Shown here piece after piece: positions 29,329 to 38,089 of a DNA stretch of 64,000 nt. The translations under genes and the position numbers were made by a program. This stretch comes from Devosia aurantiaca (GTDB taxonomy: Bacteria; Pseudomonadota; Alphaproteobacteria; Rhizobiales; Devosiaceae): assembly GCF_011058215.1 (NCBI RefSeq), contig NZ_JAALFG010000001.1, positions 811,001 through 875,000 of the forward strand. The letters are read 5' to 3'. Under the pieces are notes generated by a model, which was given only the letters and a program-made list of their open reading frames with translations, made no database searches and had not been told where the DNA came from. Within the stretch, counting starts at the first letter, position 1, and every line of letters begins with the position of its first letter.

Positions 29329-30327
29329 CTAGTGAATGCGGGTGAGGTAGGGGGCGATTTCGGCGGCATCGAAAACCGAAAGCACCTTGAGCCTGGCACG
29401 GGTCCTTACGTGTTCGGCGTCCAGATGATGGCCGAGGGCAACCGCGGCACCTGCGCCATCTCCGAGCAGCAGATGATCGAAGACCAAAGCGTGCTCGCGC
29501 AGCATGTCGTCGCTCTGGTGGATGCCGATATAGTTGTCGAATAGACGGTTGATCACGAGCGAAATCTGGGTGAGCTGCACCGCTAGCTGAAGGTAGTTGT
29601 TGCGCTGGGTGCGCAGGGCAGTGACATGCAGATCGGTTTCGAGCTCTTCAAGGGTTTTCGACGAGAGGGCTGCGTTGCCGGTAAGCACGGCATCGATGGC
29701 CGCTCGCGCCTCGATCAGCATGGCGGTCTCAAGTTGCGGTTGGGCGGCCACCAGCGCGCCCGGCTCAAGCAGCCGGCGGACTTCGTGGGCATTATCCAGC
29801 ATGCGGGCGCCGAAGGGGCCGGCGATCCAATGCGAACTGCGGTCCTTGCCGATCAGGCCGCGCGCATCGAGGCGCGAGAGCACATCGCGCACGACCGTGC
29901 GGCTGACGTCGAAATAGTCGCCGATGCCGGCTTCGGAAATTTGGAATGTACCGAAGGGAATGCAATTCAGAATATCTGACTCGACGGCCGCAAAGATGCG
30001 CTCCCAGCTAACCTGCCCTTGGTTGCTACCGAGCTCCGGAGGTAGTTGAAGCAAGAGACCGTGGAGGTTAGTCCTAACCGGGTCGCTCTGTGCGTTCGCG
30101 GCGCCGACCACATACCCTTGTGAGCTCAAGGGAGCGATCAGCCCTTCTGCGGCAAGAAGATCGAGAGCACGCTTGACGGGTGGGCGGCTGACCCGCAATC
30201 GGTCGGCAACTGCTGAGACCAGCAAGCGCGTACCGGCAGGCAAATTGCCGCTTTCGATGTTTGCTTGCAATGCCTCACTGACAATTTGGTAGTAGGATCT
30301 GCTGGCGGCAGGTTTTGCTTTGGACAT
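29329..30327 (-). CDS. GntR-family regulator with two winged-helix domains and FCD domain
   Basis: The 332-residue regulator is longer than usual FadR-type proteins (about 230). The first winged helix is at residues 10-75 (YQIVSEALQANIESGNLPAG, VADRLRVSRPPVKRALDLLA, GLIAPLSSQGYVV). A second is at about 110-165 (IFAAVESDILNCIPFGTF, IGDYFDVSRTVVRDVLSRLD, ARGLIGKDRSSHWIAGP). The C-terminal FCD-type ligand domain follows (EVRRLLEPGALVAAQPQL, DMLREHALVFDHLLLGDG). The gene overlaps no neighbour but runs into the PotD-like gene after 11 bases. It most likely controls the hydantoin island and itself. Confidence 0.85.
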   Translation of the reverse strand: MSKAKPAASRSYYQIVSEALQANIESGNLPAGTRLLVSAVADRLRVSRPPVKRALDLLAAEGLIAPLSSQGYVVGAANAQSDPVRTNLHGLLLQLPPELGSNQGQVSWERIFAAVESDILNCIPFGTFQISEAGIGDYFDVSRTVVRDVLSRLDARGLIGKDRSSHWIAGPFGARMLDNAHEVRRLLEPGALVAAQPQLETAMLIEARAAIDAVLTGNAALSSKTLEELETDLHVTALRTQRNNYLQLAVQLTQISLVINRLFDNYIGIHQSDDMLREHALVFDHLLLGDGAGAAVALGHHLDAEHVRTRARLKVLSVFDAAEIAPYLTRIH

Positions 30328-30635
30328 GAACTTGGAGCTGACTGCAGCACTTTAACGATATGACCCAGCCATATCATCCTATGACTGGGACCGTCGCACT
30401 TAAATGCTCCGTGCAAAGGCAGGATCAATTAAGGCAACCTATGTTTCGCACACGTCTTGCCGCCAAGTGAAACCTCAAACTTGTGAAAACGTATGTCGAG
30501 ACGCGGCTTTGACGAGCCTACCTCGGTGGACCGGCTGGAGATGGCAGCTTTCAGGAACCGCCACGAGGGCCAAACCAGCAGTAATGTGGCGCTTCGCCGA
30601 CGGACCACGAACGGCTGCCGGCGAAGTCTCTTTGC
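30328..30635. promoter_or_regulatory. GntR promoter region with GATATG-N7-CATATC palindrome
   Basis: GATATG at 30357-30362 and CATATC at 30370-30375 form a perfect inverted repeat with a 7-base spacer, 30-48 bases upstream of the GntR start. The same arm and spacer lengths occur in the hyuA promoter palindrome, though the bases differ. The rest of this 308-base gap shows nothing recognisable and lies between the regulator and the recombinase. Confidence 0.45.
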
Positions 30636-31263
30636 TCAGATTTCTGTTGCCTCTGACAACGACAAAGCGTCGTCAACATCCACGCCAAGGTAACGAACTG
30701 TGTTCTCGATCTTGCTATGGCCAAGCAGTATCTGAATGGCTCGAAGGTTGCCTGTCGCCTTATAGATGAGCGACGCCTTGGTTCGGCGCAGAAAATGGGT
30801 GCCGTACTCCTCAGGTGCCAATCCGATAGCCGTGACCCACTCGTCCACCAGCCTTGCATATTTGGCGGGTGCTCAAGTGGCCATCGGGCAGGCTGGGGAA
30901 GGCAAAGTCGTCGATAGTGCCGCCGCGTCGCTCGAGCCAGGCAAGCAGACTGGCCCTTGTGTCAGCAGTGATCTCGAACTGTACGGGTCTGCCTGTCTTC
31001 TGCTGGATCAGCATCGATCGCGAGCGAATATCAGGTCCAGCCACGAGTGTGCCGATCTTGATCTTCACCAGATCGCAGCCTCGAAGCTTGCTGTCGATCG
31101 CAAGGTCAAAAAGTGCTCTGTCCCTCATCCTTCCCTCTCGGTCGAGGAAGAAGCGGACTGACCAGATTTGTCTGATCTTCAATGCGCGTTTGGCGCCGAT
31201 TTGCCTGCCGGCATTCCAAGCAGGTCTCCCTGTAGCAGCAGGGTCGTATTGTGAGATACCCAT
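30636..31263 (-). CDS. Short tyrosine recombinase (integrase), frameshifted as read
   Basis: This is the catalytic domain of a tyrosine recombinase. The first catalytic arginine is in AIDSKLRGCDLVKIKIG, the HxxR box is GTHFLRRTKASLIY, the second histidine is in LLGHSKIENT, and the nucleophile tyrosine is in TVRYLGVDVDD. The two frames join at the T run 30861-30863; one T fewer gives STRQYARLVDEWVTAIG. The repaired protein is only about 208 residues with about 45 residues before the catalytic domain, so the usual N-terminal core-binding domain is missing. Stand-alone short recombinases of this kind occur in rhizobial accessory DNA. All catalytic residues are present, but whether it acts alone is unknown. 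Confidence 0.78.
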
Positions 31264-31459
31264 TACATTTCTCCGTCGGCCGAAGCGGCCGGGAAGGAAA
31301 CGAATATGGCAGGCTCAACAGCGGCAGATGCCGACCCCATTTCGGACGTTAAACCTATTGTTCCGTACGGTCGAAAGCGGTCATTAACACAATCGCTCGC
31401 TGGTGATTGCGATAGAGTACCCGTTCGTTAATTGTTGAGACAGTGACCGAGGAGACGTC

Positions 31460-31732
31460 ATGCGTGGCGGCTTGTTGTTCTTAGGCATGGCCATTTTGCT
31501 ATTCGGATATGCGGTACATGGCTTGCTCTCGGACGAAGTTTTCGCTCTCAAGCGCTACTCTCGGGAACTCATTCTACGCTCGGAGAAGCCGTTATGGTTC
31601 GGCGTTACCATACTGGCGTTTTTCGGCCTGGGCGCCTTCATGGCTGGAATTTCGGCGTTTTTGTTCTGGAGTAGGCGCAAGGAGAAGGAAGCTGAGGAGC
31701 GGTTCTTCCGGAAACGCAAGTACCTACAATAA
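31460..31732 (+). CDS. Small membrane protein, unknown family
   Basis: The 90-residue protein has two predicted membrane helices, LLFLGMAILLFGYAVHGLL near residues 4-23 and FGVTILAFFGLGAFMAGISA near 47-66. A strongly charged C-terminal tail follows (RRKEKEAEERFFRKRK), expected in the cytoplasm. GAGGAG lies 6 bases before the ATG. No family is recognised. It is in the lower-G+C accessory stretch next to the recombinase. Confidence 0.6.
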   Translation: MRGGLLFLGMAILLFGYAVHGLLSDEVFALKRYSRELILRSEKPLWFGVTILAFFGLGAFMAGISAFLFWSRRKEKEAEERFFRKRKYLQ

Positions 31733-31945
31733 TAGCTTCGGCTTAAAGAGTGCTTCGGCCAATATTTAGCTGATACGCCCGACTGCATCCCACCCCGAAG
31801 CCGCTGGTCTCCTGCCTACCCCATTGCGGAAGCTCTACATTCAGGCACGTTGCCAATTGCAATAGGCGTGCAGCAACCCGAGGTAGCAGCCGTCAATGGT
31901 TGTAGCAGTATGCCATGATGTTTCGAACTGGGCAGGAATTAAACC

Positions 31946-32311
31946 ATGCGATACCTACACCGGGCTGTTACGGGAATAATTGAACATATCGAAGCCAGTC
32001 GCCTACAAGTCTGGAAAGTCACGGTTGACAGCGTGCAGCACGTTACCTCGGCAACGGGTGAAGCTGAGGATATGATGACGCAGTCTGAACTGCTGTATGG
32101 CGATGTGCTGGAGCACTATCTTGTCGTCGCTGATACAGCACCTCAACTAGCGCAGCAAATTGAATGCGCAGTCCGTGACGTTGAGAGTGGAGCCAGCTTG
32201 GCATCCTTCCTGCTCGTTGCCTATCAGGATGGAGGTCTCATCTCAGTATCTGCAGGGGAACTACCCTTCCAGTCGGTTGCTGAAGCCGCCGATTGGTGGC
32301 GTCCTCGCTGA
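31946..32311 (+). CDS. Hypothetical protein
   Basis: The 121-residue acidic protein has no signal peptide or membrane segment and no recognised family. It carries alternating hydrophobic strands (DVLEHYLVVADTAPQLAQQI, ASFLLVAYQDGGLISVSAG). It ends 8 bases before the stop of the convergent gene at 32320. The gene is inferred from its length, protein-like composition and a start following GCAGGAATT. Its function is unknown. Confidence 0.5.
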   Translation: MRYLHRAVTGIIEHIEASRLQVWKVTVDSVQHVTSATGEAEDMMTQSELLYGDVLEHYLVVADTAPQLAQQIECAVRDVESGASLASFLLVAYQDGGLISVSAGELPFQSVAEAADWWRPR

Positions 32312-32319
32312 CGACATGA

Positions 32320-32583
32320 TCAATCGCCTAGTAGCTCAATTGCAACTTGATCCCAGTAGGTCCAGTTGCCCACCTCCCAGCCACGCTCGTCTAAAAGGAG
32401 GAAGCCTGCAGCTTCTGGCTGATCGATGATAGCCTTCAAGGCTGCAAGACCTGCCGAACTCGCTTCGCTGAGCGTCGCAAAGGTGCCCACCGTCATAAAT
32501 GGAACTCGGCCCCCTGTAACAAAACGTGCCAATTGCACGGTCAGCGGGCCATCGGGAAATGTGGCTGTGTATGTCCCACGCAC
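32320..32583 (-). CDS. Hypothetical protein
   Basis: The 87-residue protein appears globular: a beta-rich start (GTYTATFPDGPLTVQLARFV), a helix (LSEASSAGLAALKAIIDQPE) and a short aromatic tail (GWEVGNWTYWDQVAIELL). No family is recognised, and neither signal nor membrane segment is seen. It converges on the gene at 31946. Both are orphan genes of the accessory stretch. Confidence 0.45.
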   Translation of the reverse strand: MRGTYTATFPDGPLTVQLARFVTGGRVPFMTVGTFATLSEASSAGLAALKAIIDQPEAAGFLLLDERGWEVGNWTYWDQVAIELLGD

Positions 32584-32683
32584 CTTGGTTTCCGGTTATC
32601 CTTAGTCGTCAACAAACCGTCCGCTTACGGCAAACGTACCCTAAAAGAGGTCTCTCTGCTTCCCACCCGAACACGGCAGCCAG

Positions 32684-33370
32684 TTAAACATGCACTTCGT
32701 CGGCACTCCGGTCCTTGATGCGGAAGCAGGCGATCGCGAAACCAATGTAGATGGCGACGACCCCGGCGAGCACTGCCCAGCCTGGGACAGGGCCAATGGC
32801 GGCGTGGTCGACGATGGTCTGAAGTGATCTCGAAGGATCGAGCGGTGCACCGTCCTGCAGATCCGGGGAGGCAAGTTTTAAGAACCAGGCAAGCAGCAGG
32901 ATGAGGAACATCCAGACATAGTTGCGCCGCAGCCGCCGGCGTAAGGCGAGCGCCAGGGTAATCCGGAACTTTGGGTGCCGCAGATCCTGCGCCAACATCA
33001 TGAGCCAGGGTTCCGGCCCGCCTTGCGGATCTGCCTGGAAGAACTGTCCAAAATAGTGGCGTTCGAACTGGCGGACGCGCATCCGATAGACATCATAGAA
33101 CCTGTAACGCCGCGCTTCGACATAAAGCATCAGCAAGATGATCACCATGGCAAAGAGGGTGAGGCCATGGTGGGCGCTCGGGTTCGACAGAGTGACTGAC
33201 AGGAGACCGGCAACCACGGTGATTGCCCAATTGCTGGTGAGATCAAGACGTGCCCGCCACGCGTTCATCCGCGTCATCTCGGCGCGATAGTAGTGGATCA
33301 TGACATTGGTCGCCTCGACCGAATTGGTCGGCAGCGACGGGGTGGCTACGGGCAGTATGACATCGGACAT
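32684..33370 (-). CDS. DUF2270 integral membrane protein
   Basis: The 228-residue protein has the DUF2270 opening MIHYYRAEMTRMNAWRARLD followed by four hydrophobic segments: WAITVVAGLLSVTLS, LTLFAMVIILLMLYVEA, VWMFLILLLAWFLKLA and a C-terminal WAVLAGVVAIYIGFAIACF. Between them lies the family-typical RRYRFYDVYRMRVRQFERHYF loop, split by basic residues. The family's function is unknown. It is divergent from the SLC13-type transporter gene, with a 168-base gap. Confidence 0.8.
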   Translation of the reverse strand: MSDVILPVATPSLPTNSVEATNVMIHYYRAEMTRMNAWRARLDLTSNWAITVVAGLLSVTLSNPSAHHGLTLFAMVIILLMLYVEARRYRFYDVYRMRVRQFERHYFGQFFQADPQGGPEPWLMMLAQDLRHPKFRITLALALRRRLRRNYVWMFLILLLAWFLKLASPDLQDGAPLDPSRSLQTIVDHAAIGPVPGWAVLAGVVAIYIGFAIACFRIKDRSADEVHV

Positions 33371-33538
33371 GGTGCACTCGGCGGCTCGGATTTGCTGAGC
33401 ATGTCAGCCAAACTCATCTGTCGAAGTCGCGATCTGAATGAAGGTTGCTCATCACCTTTAAACATCCAAAAATAATGGCAAGACGGCCGGTAGCTTTTTG
33501 GTCTCCAGCAACGTTGCGTGGATGATCTGGAGCCCTTT

Positions 33539-35305
33539 ATGACCACCCCACAGCTACTCGCCTTTGGCATTATCTTGTTGATGATGATCGCTTTTGTGTG
33601 GGGTCGATGGCGGTATGATCTTGTCGCAGCAGGGGCCCTGCTCGCCGCGGTCGCTGCGGGCGTTGTGGCTCCGGAAGACGCCTTCTCCGGACTTTCAGAC
33701 GACATCGTCGTCATCGTCGGCAGTGCCCTGGTGGTCAGTGCAGGCGTGGCACGATCAGGTGTGATGGAGGTGGCGGTTCGGCGCTTTGCGCCCAACATCA
33801 GCACGCCGCGGGCGCAGCTCATCTTGCTTGTCCTGGTCGTGACCGTCCTCTCGGCCTTCATCAAGAATATCGGCGCGCTCGCAATCATGATCCCGATCGC
33901 CTTCCAGATGGCACGCCGCTCCGGCGTTTCGCCTTCGCTGTTCCTGATGCCCATGTCCTTCGGGTCGCTGCTGGGTGGCCTGATGACGCAGATAGGCACG
34001 TCGCCGAACATCATTGTTTCCCGTGTCCGCGAAGAACTGACCGGCGTGCCGTTCACCATGTTCGACTTCACTCCCGTGGGGGCTGCACTGGCGGCAGTGG
34101 GAATCGTCTTTCTGGCCCTTTGCTACAGATTGCTGCCCGAGCGTGCACAAGAGACGAGCTCGATGGATCGCGCCATCGAAATCAAGAACTACACCACAGA
34201 AGTTCATGTGCCTGCCGGGTCGGGCAGCATTGGAAAAACCGTTGCCGAAGTGCAGCAGCTTGGTGGCGGACAGGCCATGATCATCGGCATTCTGTCGGAA
34301 GCGGGGAAACGCCGCCTGTCTCTCCCAGATGCCACGATCAAGGAAGGCGAGACGCTGCTGATCGAGGGTGAACCAGATGCGCTCGATCAGATCGTTGCGC
34401 AAGGTGGCTTGGCCTTCTCGGAACGGCGAGATGCCGAGGCGGCGGCCGTCGAAACGGGCGTGGTCGAGGCGATCGTTGGCGAACATTCAAGCCTGATCGG
34501 TCGCAGCGCACGCGAACTCAGTTTGTTCGACATGACAGGGCTGAACCTGCTTGCCGTAAGCCGGCGCGACAGCCGCTTCACCGAGCGGCTTGGCGAAATC
34601 AAATTCCGGAATGGCGACGTGATCGTCCTTCGCGGCGATCTTGCCGAGCTGCCGGAACTGCTGCGGCAGTGGGACTGCTTGCCGTTGGTCGAGCGTAATC
34701 TCAAACTCGGCAGCTTCCGCAATCGCTTGGTGCCGGTCGTTATCCTCGCGATCGCCATGGGAAGCACTGCGTTGGGTTTAGTGCCAGTGCCGCTCGCGTT
34801 CTTTGCGGCAGCAGTCGCCATGGTGCTGACTCGAACCGTCCCTATCCGTGAGGTCTATTCTCACCTCGACGCGCCCATCCTGATCATGCTTGCCGCCCTT
34901 ATCCCGGTCAGCGACTCGCTGCGCACGACCGGCGCCACGGACCTAATTGCCGATTGGCTTTCCAGTACCGCAAGCGTTCTGCCGGCCTATGGCGCATTGG
35001 CCCTGATCATGGTCGCCGCCATGGCGGTCACGCCATTTCTCAACAATGCAGCGACTGTTCTGGTCATGGCGCCCATTGCCGCAACCTTTGCGTCTGGACT
35101 GGGCTATCAGCCCGAAGCCTTCCTGATGGCGGTGGCGATCGGAGCCGGCTCGGATTTTCTGACCCCGATAGGCCATCAGTGCAACACGCTGGTGATGGGA
35201 CCAGGCGGCTATCGGTTTGGTGATTACTGGCGGCTCGGTCTGCCGTTGTCGATCTTGGTGGTGCTCGTGGCCGTTCCAATGCTGATGTTGATCTGGCCGA
35301 TGTAG
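33539..35305 (+). CDS. SLC13/DASS-family transporter with two RCK-C domains
   Basis: The 588-residue membrane protein has the divalent anion/sodium symporter fold. An N-terminal half contains the SNT-like motif MTQIGTSPNIIVS and a C-terminal half contains FLNNAATVLVMAPIAATFA and GSDFLTPIGHQCNTLVMGPG. Between them lie two TrkA-C (RCK-C) domains at about residues 200-375 (EVHVPAGSGSIGKTVAEVQQ, FRNGDVIVLRGDLAELPELL). Members of this subgroup carry sulfate or other anions in exchange for sodium; the substrate is not proven. The ATG at 33539 is chosen over the codon at 33518 because GGAG at 33529-33532 is well spaced. A SulP transporter is convergent downstream. Confidence 0.85.
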   Translation: MTTPQLLAFGIILLMMIAFVWGRWRYDLVAAGALLAAVAAGVVAPEDAFSGLSDDIVVIVGSALVVSAGVARSGVMEVAVRRFAPNISTPRAQLILLVLVVTVLSAFIKNIGALAIMIPIAFQMARRSGVSPSLFLMPMSFGSLLGGLMTQIGTSPNIIVSRVREELTGVPFTMFDFTPVGAALAAVGIVFLALCYRLLPERAQETSSMDRAIEIKNYTTEVHVPAGSGSIGKTVAEVQQLGGGQAMIIGILSEAGKRRLSLPDATIKEGETLLIEGEPDALDQIVAQGGLAFSERRDAEAAAVETGVVEAIVGEHSSLIGRSARELSLFDMTGLNLLAVSRRDSRFTERLGEIKFRNGDVIVLRGDLAELPELLRQWDCLPLVERNLKLGSFRNRLVPVVILAIAMGSTALGLVPVPLAFFAAAVAMVLTRTVPIREVYSHLDAPILIMLAALIPVSDSLRTTGATDLIADWLSSTASVLPAYGALALIMVAAMAVTPFLNNAATVLVMAPIAATFASGLGYQPEAFLMAVAIGAGSDFLTPIGHQCNTLVMGPGGYRFGDYWRLGLPLSILVVLVAVPMLMLIWPM

Positions 35306-35422
35306 CTCCAGAAGGGTGTCCGATGACAGGTCTGCGCTGTGCAGGTTTTCGCCGAAAGCAGACATCCGGCTTCGCCATGCCGGCCCTGGCCGGTACAGCA
35401 GCACGCCGAAAACCAAGTCTTA

Positions 35423-36882
35423 TCAGGCGACCCGTTCGGTTGCTTCCAGCTGATCGATCAGCGTCGAGCTCGCCGCGTTCAAGCCCGTGACCAACACCAT
35501 GATGTCGTGCGCCCGATAGCGCTGAAGCACCTTCTCCAGTGCGCCAACTGCCGTGATGTCCCAGAAGTGCGCGTGGGACACGTCGATCTCGACCGAATAT
35601 GTATCGGCTGCGGCGATATCGAAAGCATCGACGAAGGCATCTGCCGAAGCAAAAAACACCTGACCGGTGACCCGATAGGCCATGCGGCCCTCAGCATCAT
35701 CGCGATGCAAGTCCACCCTCATCAAACGTGACACTTTGGAAGCAAAGAAGACGCCGCTCAGCAGCACGCCGACAGCGACGCCTAGCGCCAGGTTGGAGGT
35801 GAACACGGTCACCAGAACCGTCACTACCATGACGGCGCTGCTCATTTTTGGGTGGATCACCACGCTGCGGAGCGATGACCAGTCGAAGGTGTCGACGGAG
35901 ACCATGATCATTATTGCGACCAGAGCTGCCACCGGGACCTGTGACACCCAGGGCTTGAGTGCCACCATCAAGACCAGCAGGAAAACGCCGGCGAACAAAG
36001 TCGACAGGCGTCCACGCCCACCATACTTCACATTGCTAACCGTCTGACCGATCATGCCGCAGCCGGCGATGCCGCCGAACAGGCTCGAGGCGATATTGGC
36101 AAGGCCAAGCCCGGCGCTTTCGCGATTTTTCGAACTCGTCGTGTCGGTCAAATCGTCAACGACGCTGGCCGTCATCATGGATTCGAGCAACCCAACCATA
36201 GCAATGGCAAGCGCCGGTGCGCCGATGATCAGCAGTGTGTCGAGGGTTAGAGGCACGGCAGGCCAGTTGAACCAAGGTAGACCATCCGGCAGGTGGCCGA
36301 GGTCGGCAACCGTCTCGACCGGCAGTTGCAGTGCGCTGCAGATAAGAGTCAGCACAAGGATGCAGATCAGCGGTGAGGGAATGGCCGTCGTTAAGCGTGG
36401 GACAAGGTAGATGATGGCCAAGCCGGCTGCGAGCACGACGTAAGTCATCCAGGAGCCGCCAAGAATATGAGGCATCTGAGCCCCGAAGATCAGGATCGCC
36501 AGCGCGTTAACAAAGCCCGTGCGCACGGACTTTGAAACGAAACGCAGCAGGACCCCGAGGCGCAATATGCCGAAGAGCACCTGGATCAACCCAGCCAGTA
36601 GGCCTGCCGCCAGTAGGTAGGGCAGGCCATGGCTATGGACCAGTGGAGTCGCGACCAATGCGACCGATCCGGCGGCGGCGGAAATCATGGCCGGTCGACC
36701 CCGGCAAAAGCGATGGTGATGCCGATGATGAACGACGCAAAGAGCCCGACTTGCGGGTCAACGCCAGCCACGAAGGAGAAGGCTATGACTTCAGGGATCA
36801 GCGCAAAGGTTGCGACAGCGCCAGCCAGAAGTTCGCGTGTAGGATTGCTGGCCCAGTCGCGCCGCAGGGAGGAAAGTTGCAT
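35423..36882 (-). CDS. SulP-family inorganic anion transporter with STAS domain, frameshifted as read
   Basis: The protein of about 486 residues has the SulP fold. The N-terminal SLRRDWASNPTRELLAGAVA and VATFALIPEVIAFSFVAGVD segments lie in one frame. The rest starts with AMISAAAGSVALVATPLVHS in another. One more C in the run 36699-36702 restores GITIAFAGGRPAMISAA, the family's signature region. The middle has GLLESMMTASVVDDLTD. The C-terminal STAS domain (YRVTGQVFFASADAFVDAFD, SVEIDVSHAHFWDITAVGAL) is complete. Bicarbonate or sulfate with sodium are usual substrates. The start at ATG 36882 is tentative; a GTG at 36903 is also in frame. Confidence 0.83.
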
Positions 36883-37265
36883 ATGTGGAATCTCGCGGTG
36901 CACGCAGTGCCTGTGAGGTCACGTTGTCGCGTACAGCCTTGCGCGGTCCGGCGGATTGGCGGCCGGAATAGCCACCCGGAGTTCCACCGGGTCCTGTCGA
37001 GTAAGCGACCTATAAACGTGCGACTTGATCTGATCAACCGGGAAGGATCCCGATGCCCAGCTACGAGTGTGGTACTGTCATGCTAGCATTTGGCGAGATG
37101 TAGACGTCCGTCTCTTACTGACCCGATTTGGGTCCGAAGTCGCGTCGCTTACACTGAGACCTATAGTGACTGAAGTCGCAGCTATGAACAGCCGACGCAT
37201 CCATGACGGTCTGGTAGTTGTACACCGCTTATGGCTCACGAGTTTTCTCCACTTCGTTGCGGACT
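36883..37265. other. Gap with no recognised feature
   Basis: About 380 bases between the SulP start and the end of the next minus-strand gene. Open frames here are antisense extensions of the SulP gene or short and unsupported. It must contain the SulP promoter. No palindrome, terminator or RNA gene stood out. Confidence 0.4.
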
Positions 37266-38075
37266 TTAGGCCGGTTCACGGGGCGTGAGACGGGCTTGAA
37301 CCTCGGCGCGTTCGCTTGCGGAGAGGTCGAGCCGCTCGAGATCATTGTCGAGCAAGATCGGCACGCTGGCATTTGTCGGCAAGACGGCCAGCGCCGTCAT
37401 GCCGTCGTTGCCCAGCCATAGAGGACCTTCATTCTTGCGGAAGCGCGAGGTGGTCAAAAGCGGCTGCTGTTTCTTGCCCAATCCATATTGATACTGCACC
37501 ACGCTGCCGCCCACGACCTTGTTGATCTGCGTCACCGGCACGGCAACAGGCGTCAAACGGGACGGGCGGCGCGCCAGGCGGCGATTGCGATCCTGGATGA
37601 GGCCTGAGCGAAAAAGCGCCAAGCCGAAAACGGCAAGCAGACCGACGATGACAGCGACCGTAATGGTGCGGTTCCAAAGCATGCCGAGGCCCAGCGACAG
37701 CGTAGCCTTGGCTGGCTGCGCTTCCGAGCGAACGACGTCCACAGCGTAGTCTCCGGAGCCGAAATCGAGGAACATCAGTTCGATGTCTTTTTCGATCTCC
37801 TTGCCTTTAACTTCATAGCTGACATGGGCAGAGCAATCGACGAAGACGGCACGGCTGATGCTGCATTCGCCATTGGTGATCAGGGCGTCTTCGACGATGA
37901 CCGGATCTTGAGCGATCATCCAGTCGTCAACAATGCCGGGTCCCTGCCAGATGGCGAAGAAGACGGCGAGGCCGATCAGCATCAAGGCTCCCAGATATCG
38001 AAAGAGGCCCGGCCAAACGCCCGTACGTTTGATCTTGATGTCGCGGTCGGGGAAGAGAGCATCGGGAGAGGTCAT
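37266..38075 (-). CDS. Membrane protein of unknown family, two helices
   Basis: The 269-residue protein has a membrane helix at about residues 27-45 (LGALMLIGLAVFFAIWQGPG) and another near 134-154 (ITVAVIVGLLAVFGLALFRS). A domain of about 85 residues between them contains two cysteines (GECSISRAVFVDCSAHVSYE), likely periplasmic and disulfide-bonded. A basic cytoplasmic C-terminal domain follows. The layout recalls DUF3592-like proteins, but I do not claim membership. It begins 14 bases after the M48 protease gene stop and is probably co-transcribed with it, which suggests a shared membrane role. Confidence 0.65.
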   Translation of the reverse strand: MTSPDALFPDRDIKIKRTGVWPGLFRYLGALMLIGLAVFFAIWQGPGIVDDWMIAQDPVIVEDALITNGECSISRAVFVDCSAHVSYEVKGKEIEKDIELMFLDFGSGDYAVDVVRSEAQPAKATLSLGLGMLWNRTITVAVIVGLLAVFGLALFRSGLIQDRNRRLARRPSRLTPVAVPVTQINKVVGGSVVQYQYGLGKKQQPLLTTSRFRKNEGPLWLGNDGMTALAVLPTNASVPILLDNDLERLDLSASERAEVQARLTPREPA

Positions 38076-38089
38076 GATCTACCTTGAAG

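Noticed and set aside
27930..29345. 471-codon open frame on the plus strand
   Set aside because: It crosses the hyuB end, a terminator and the antisense strand of the PotD-like gene, so it is a composition artefact.
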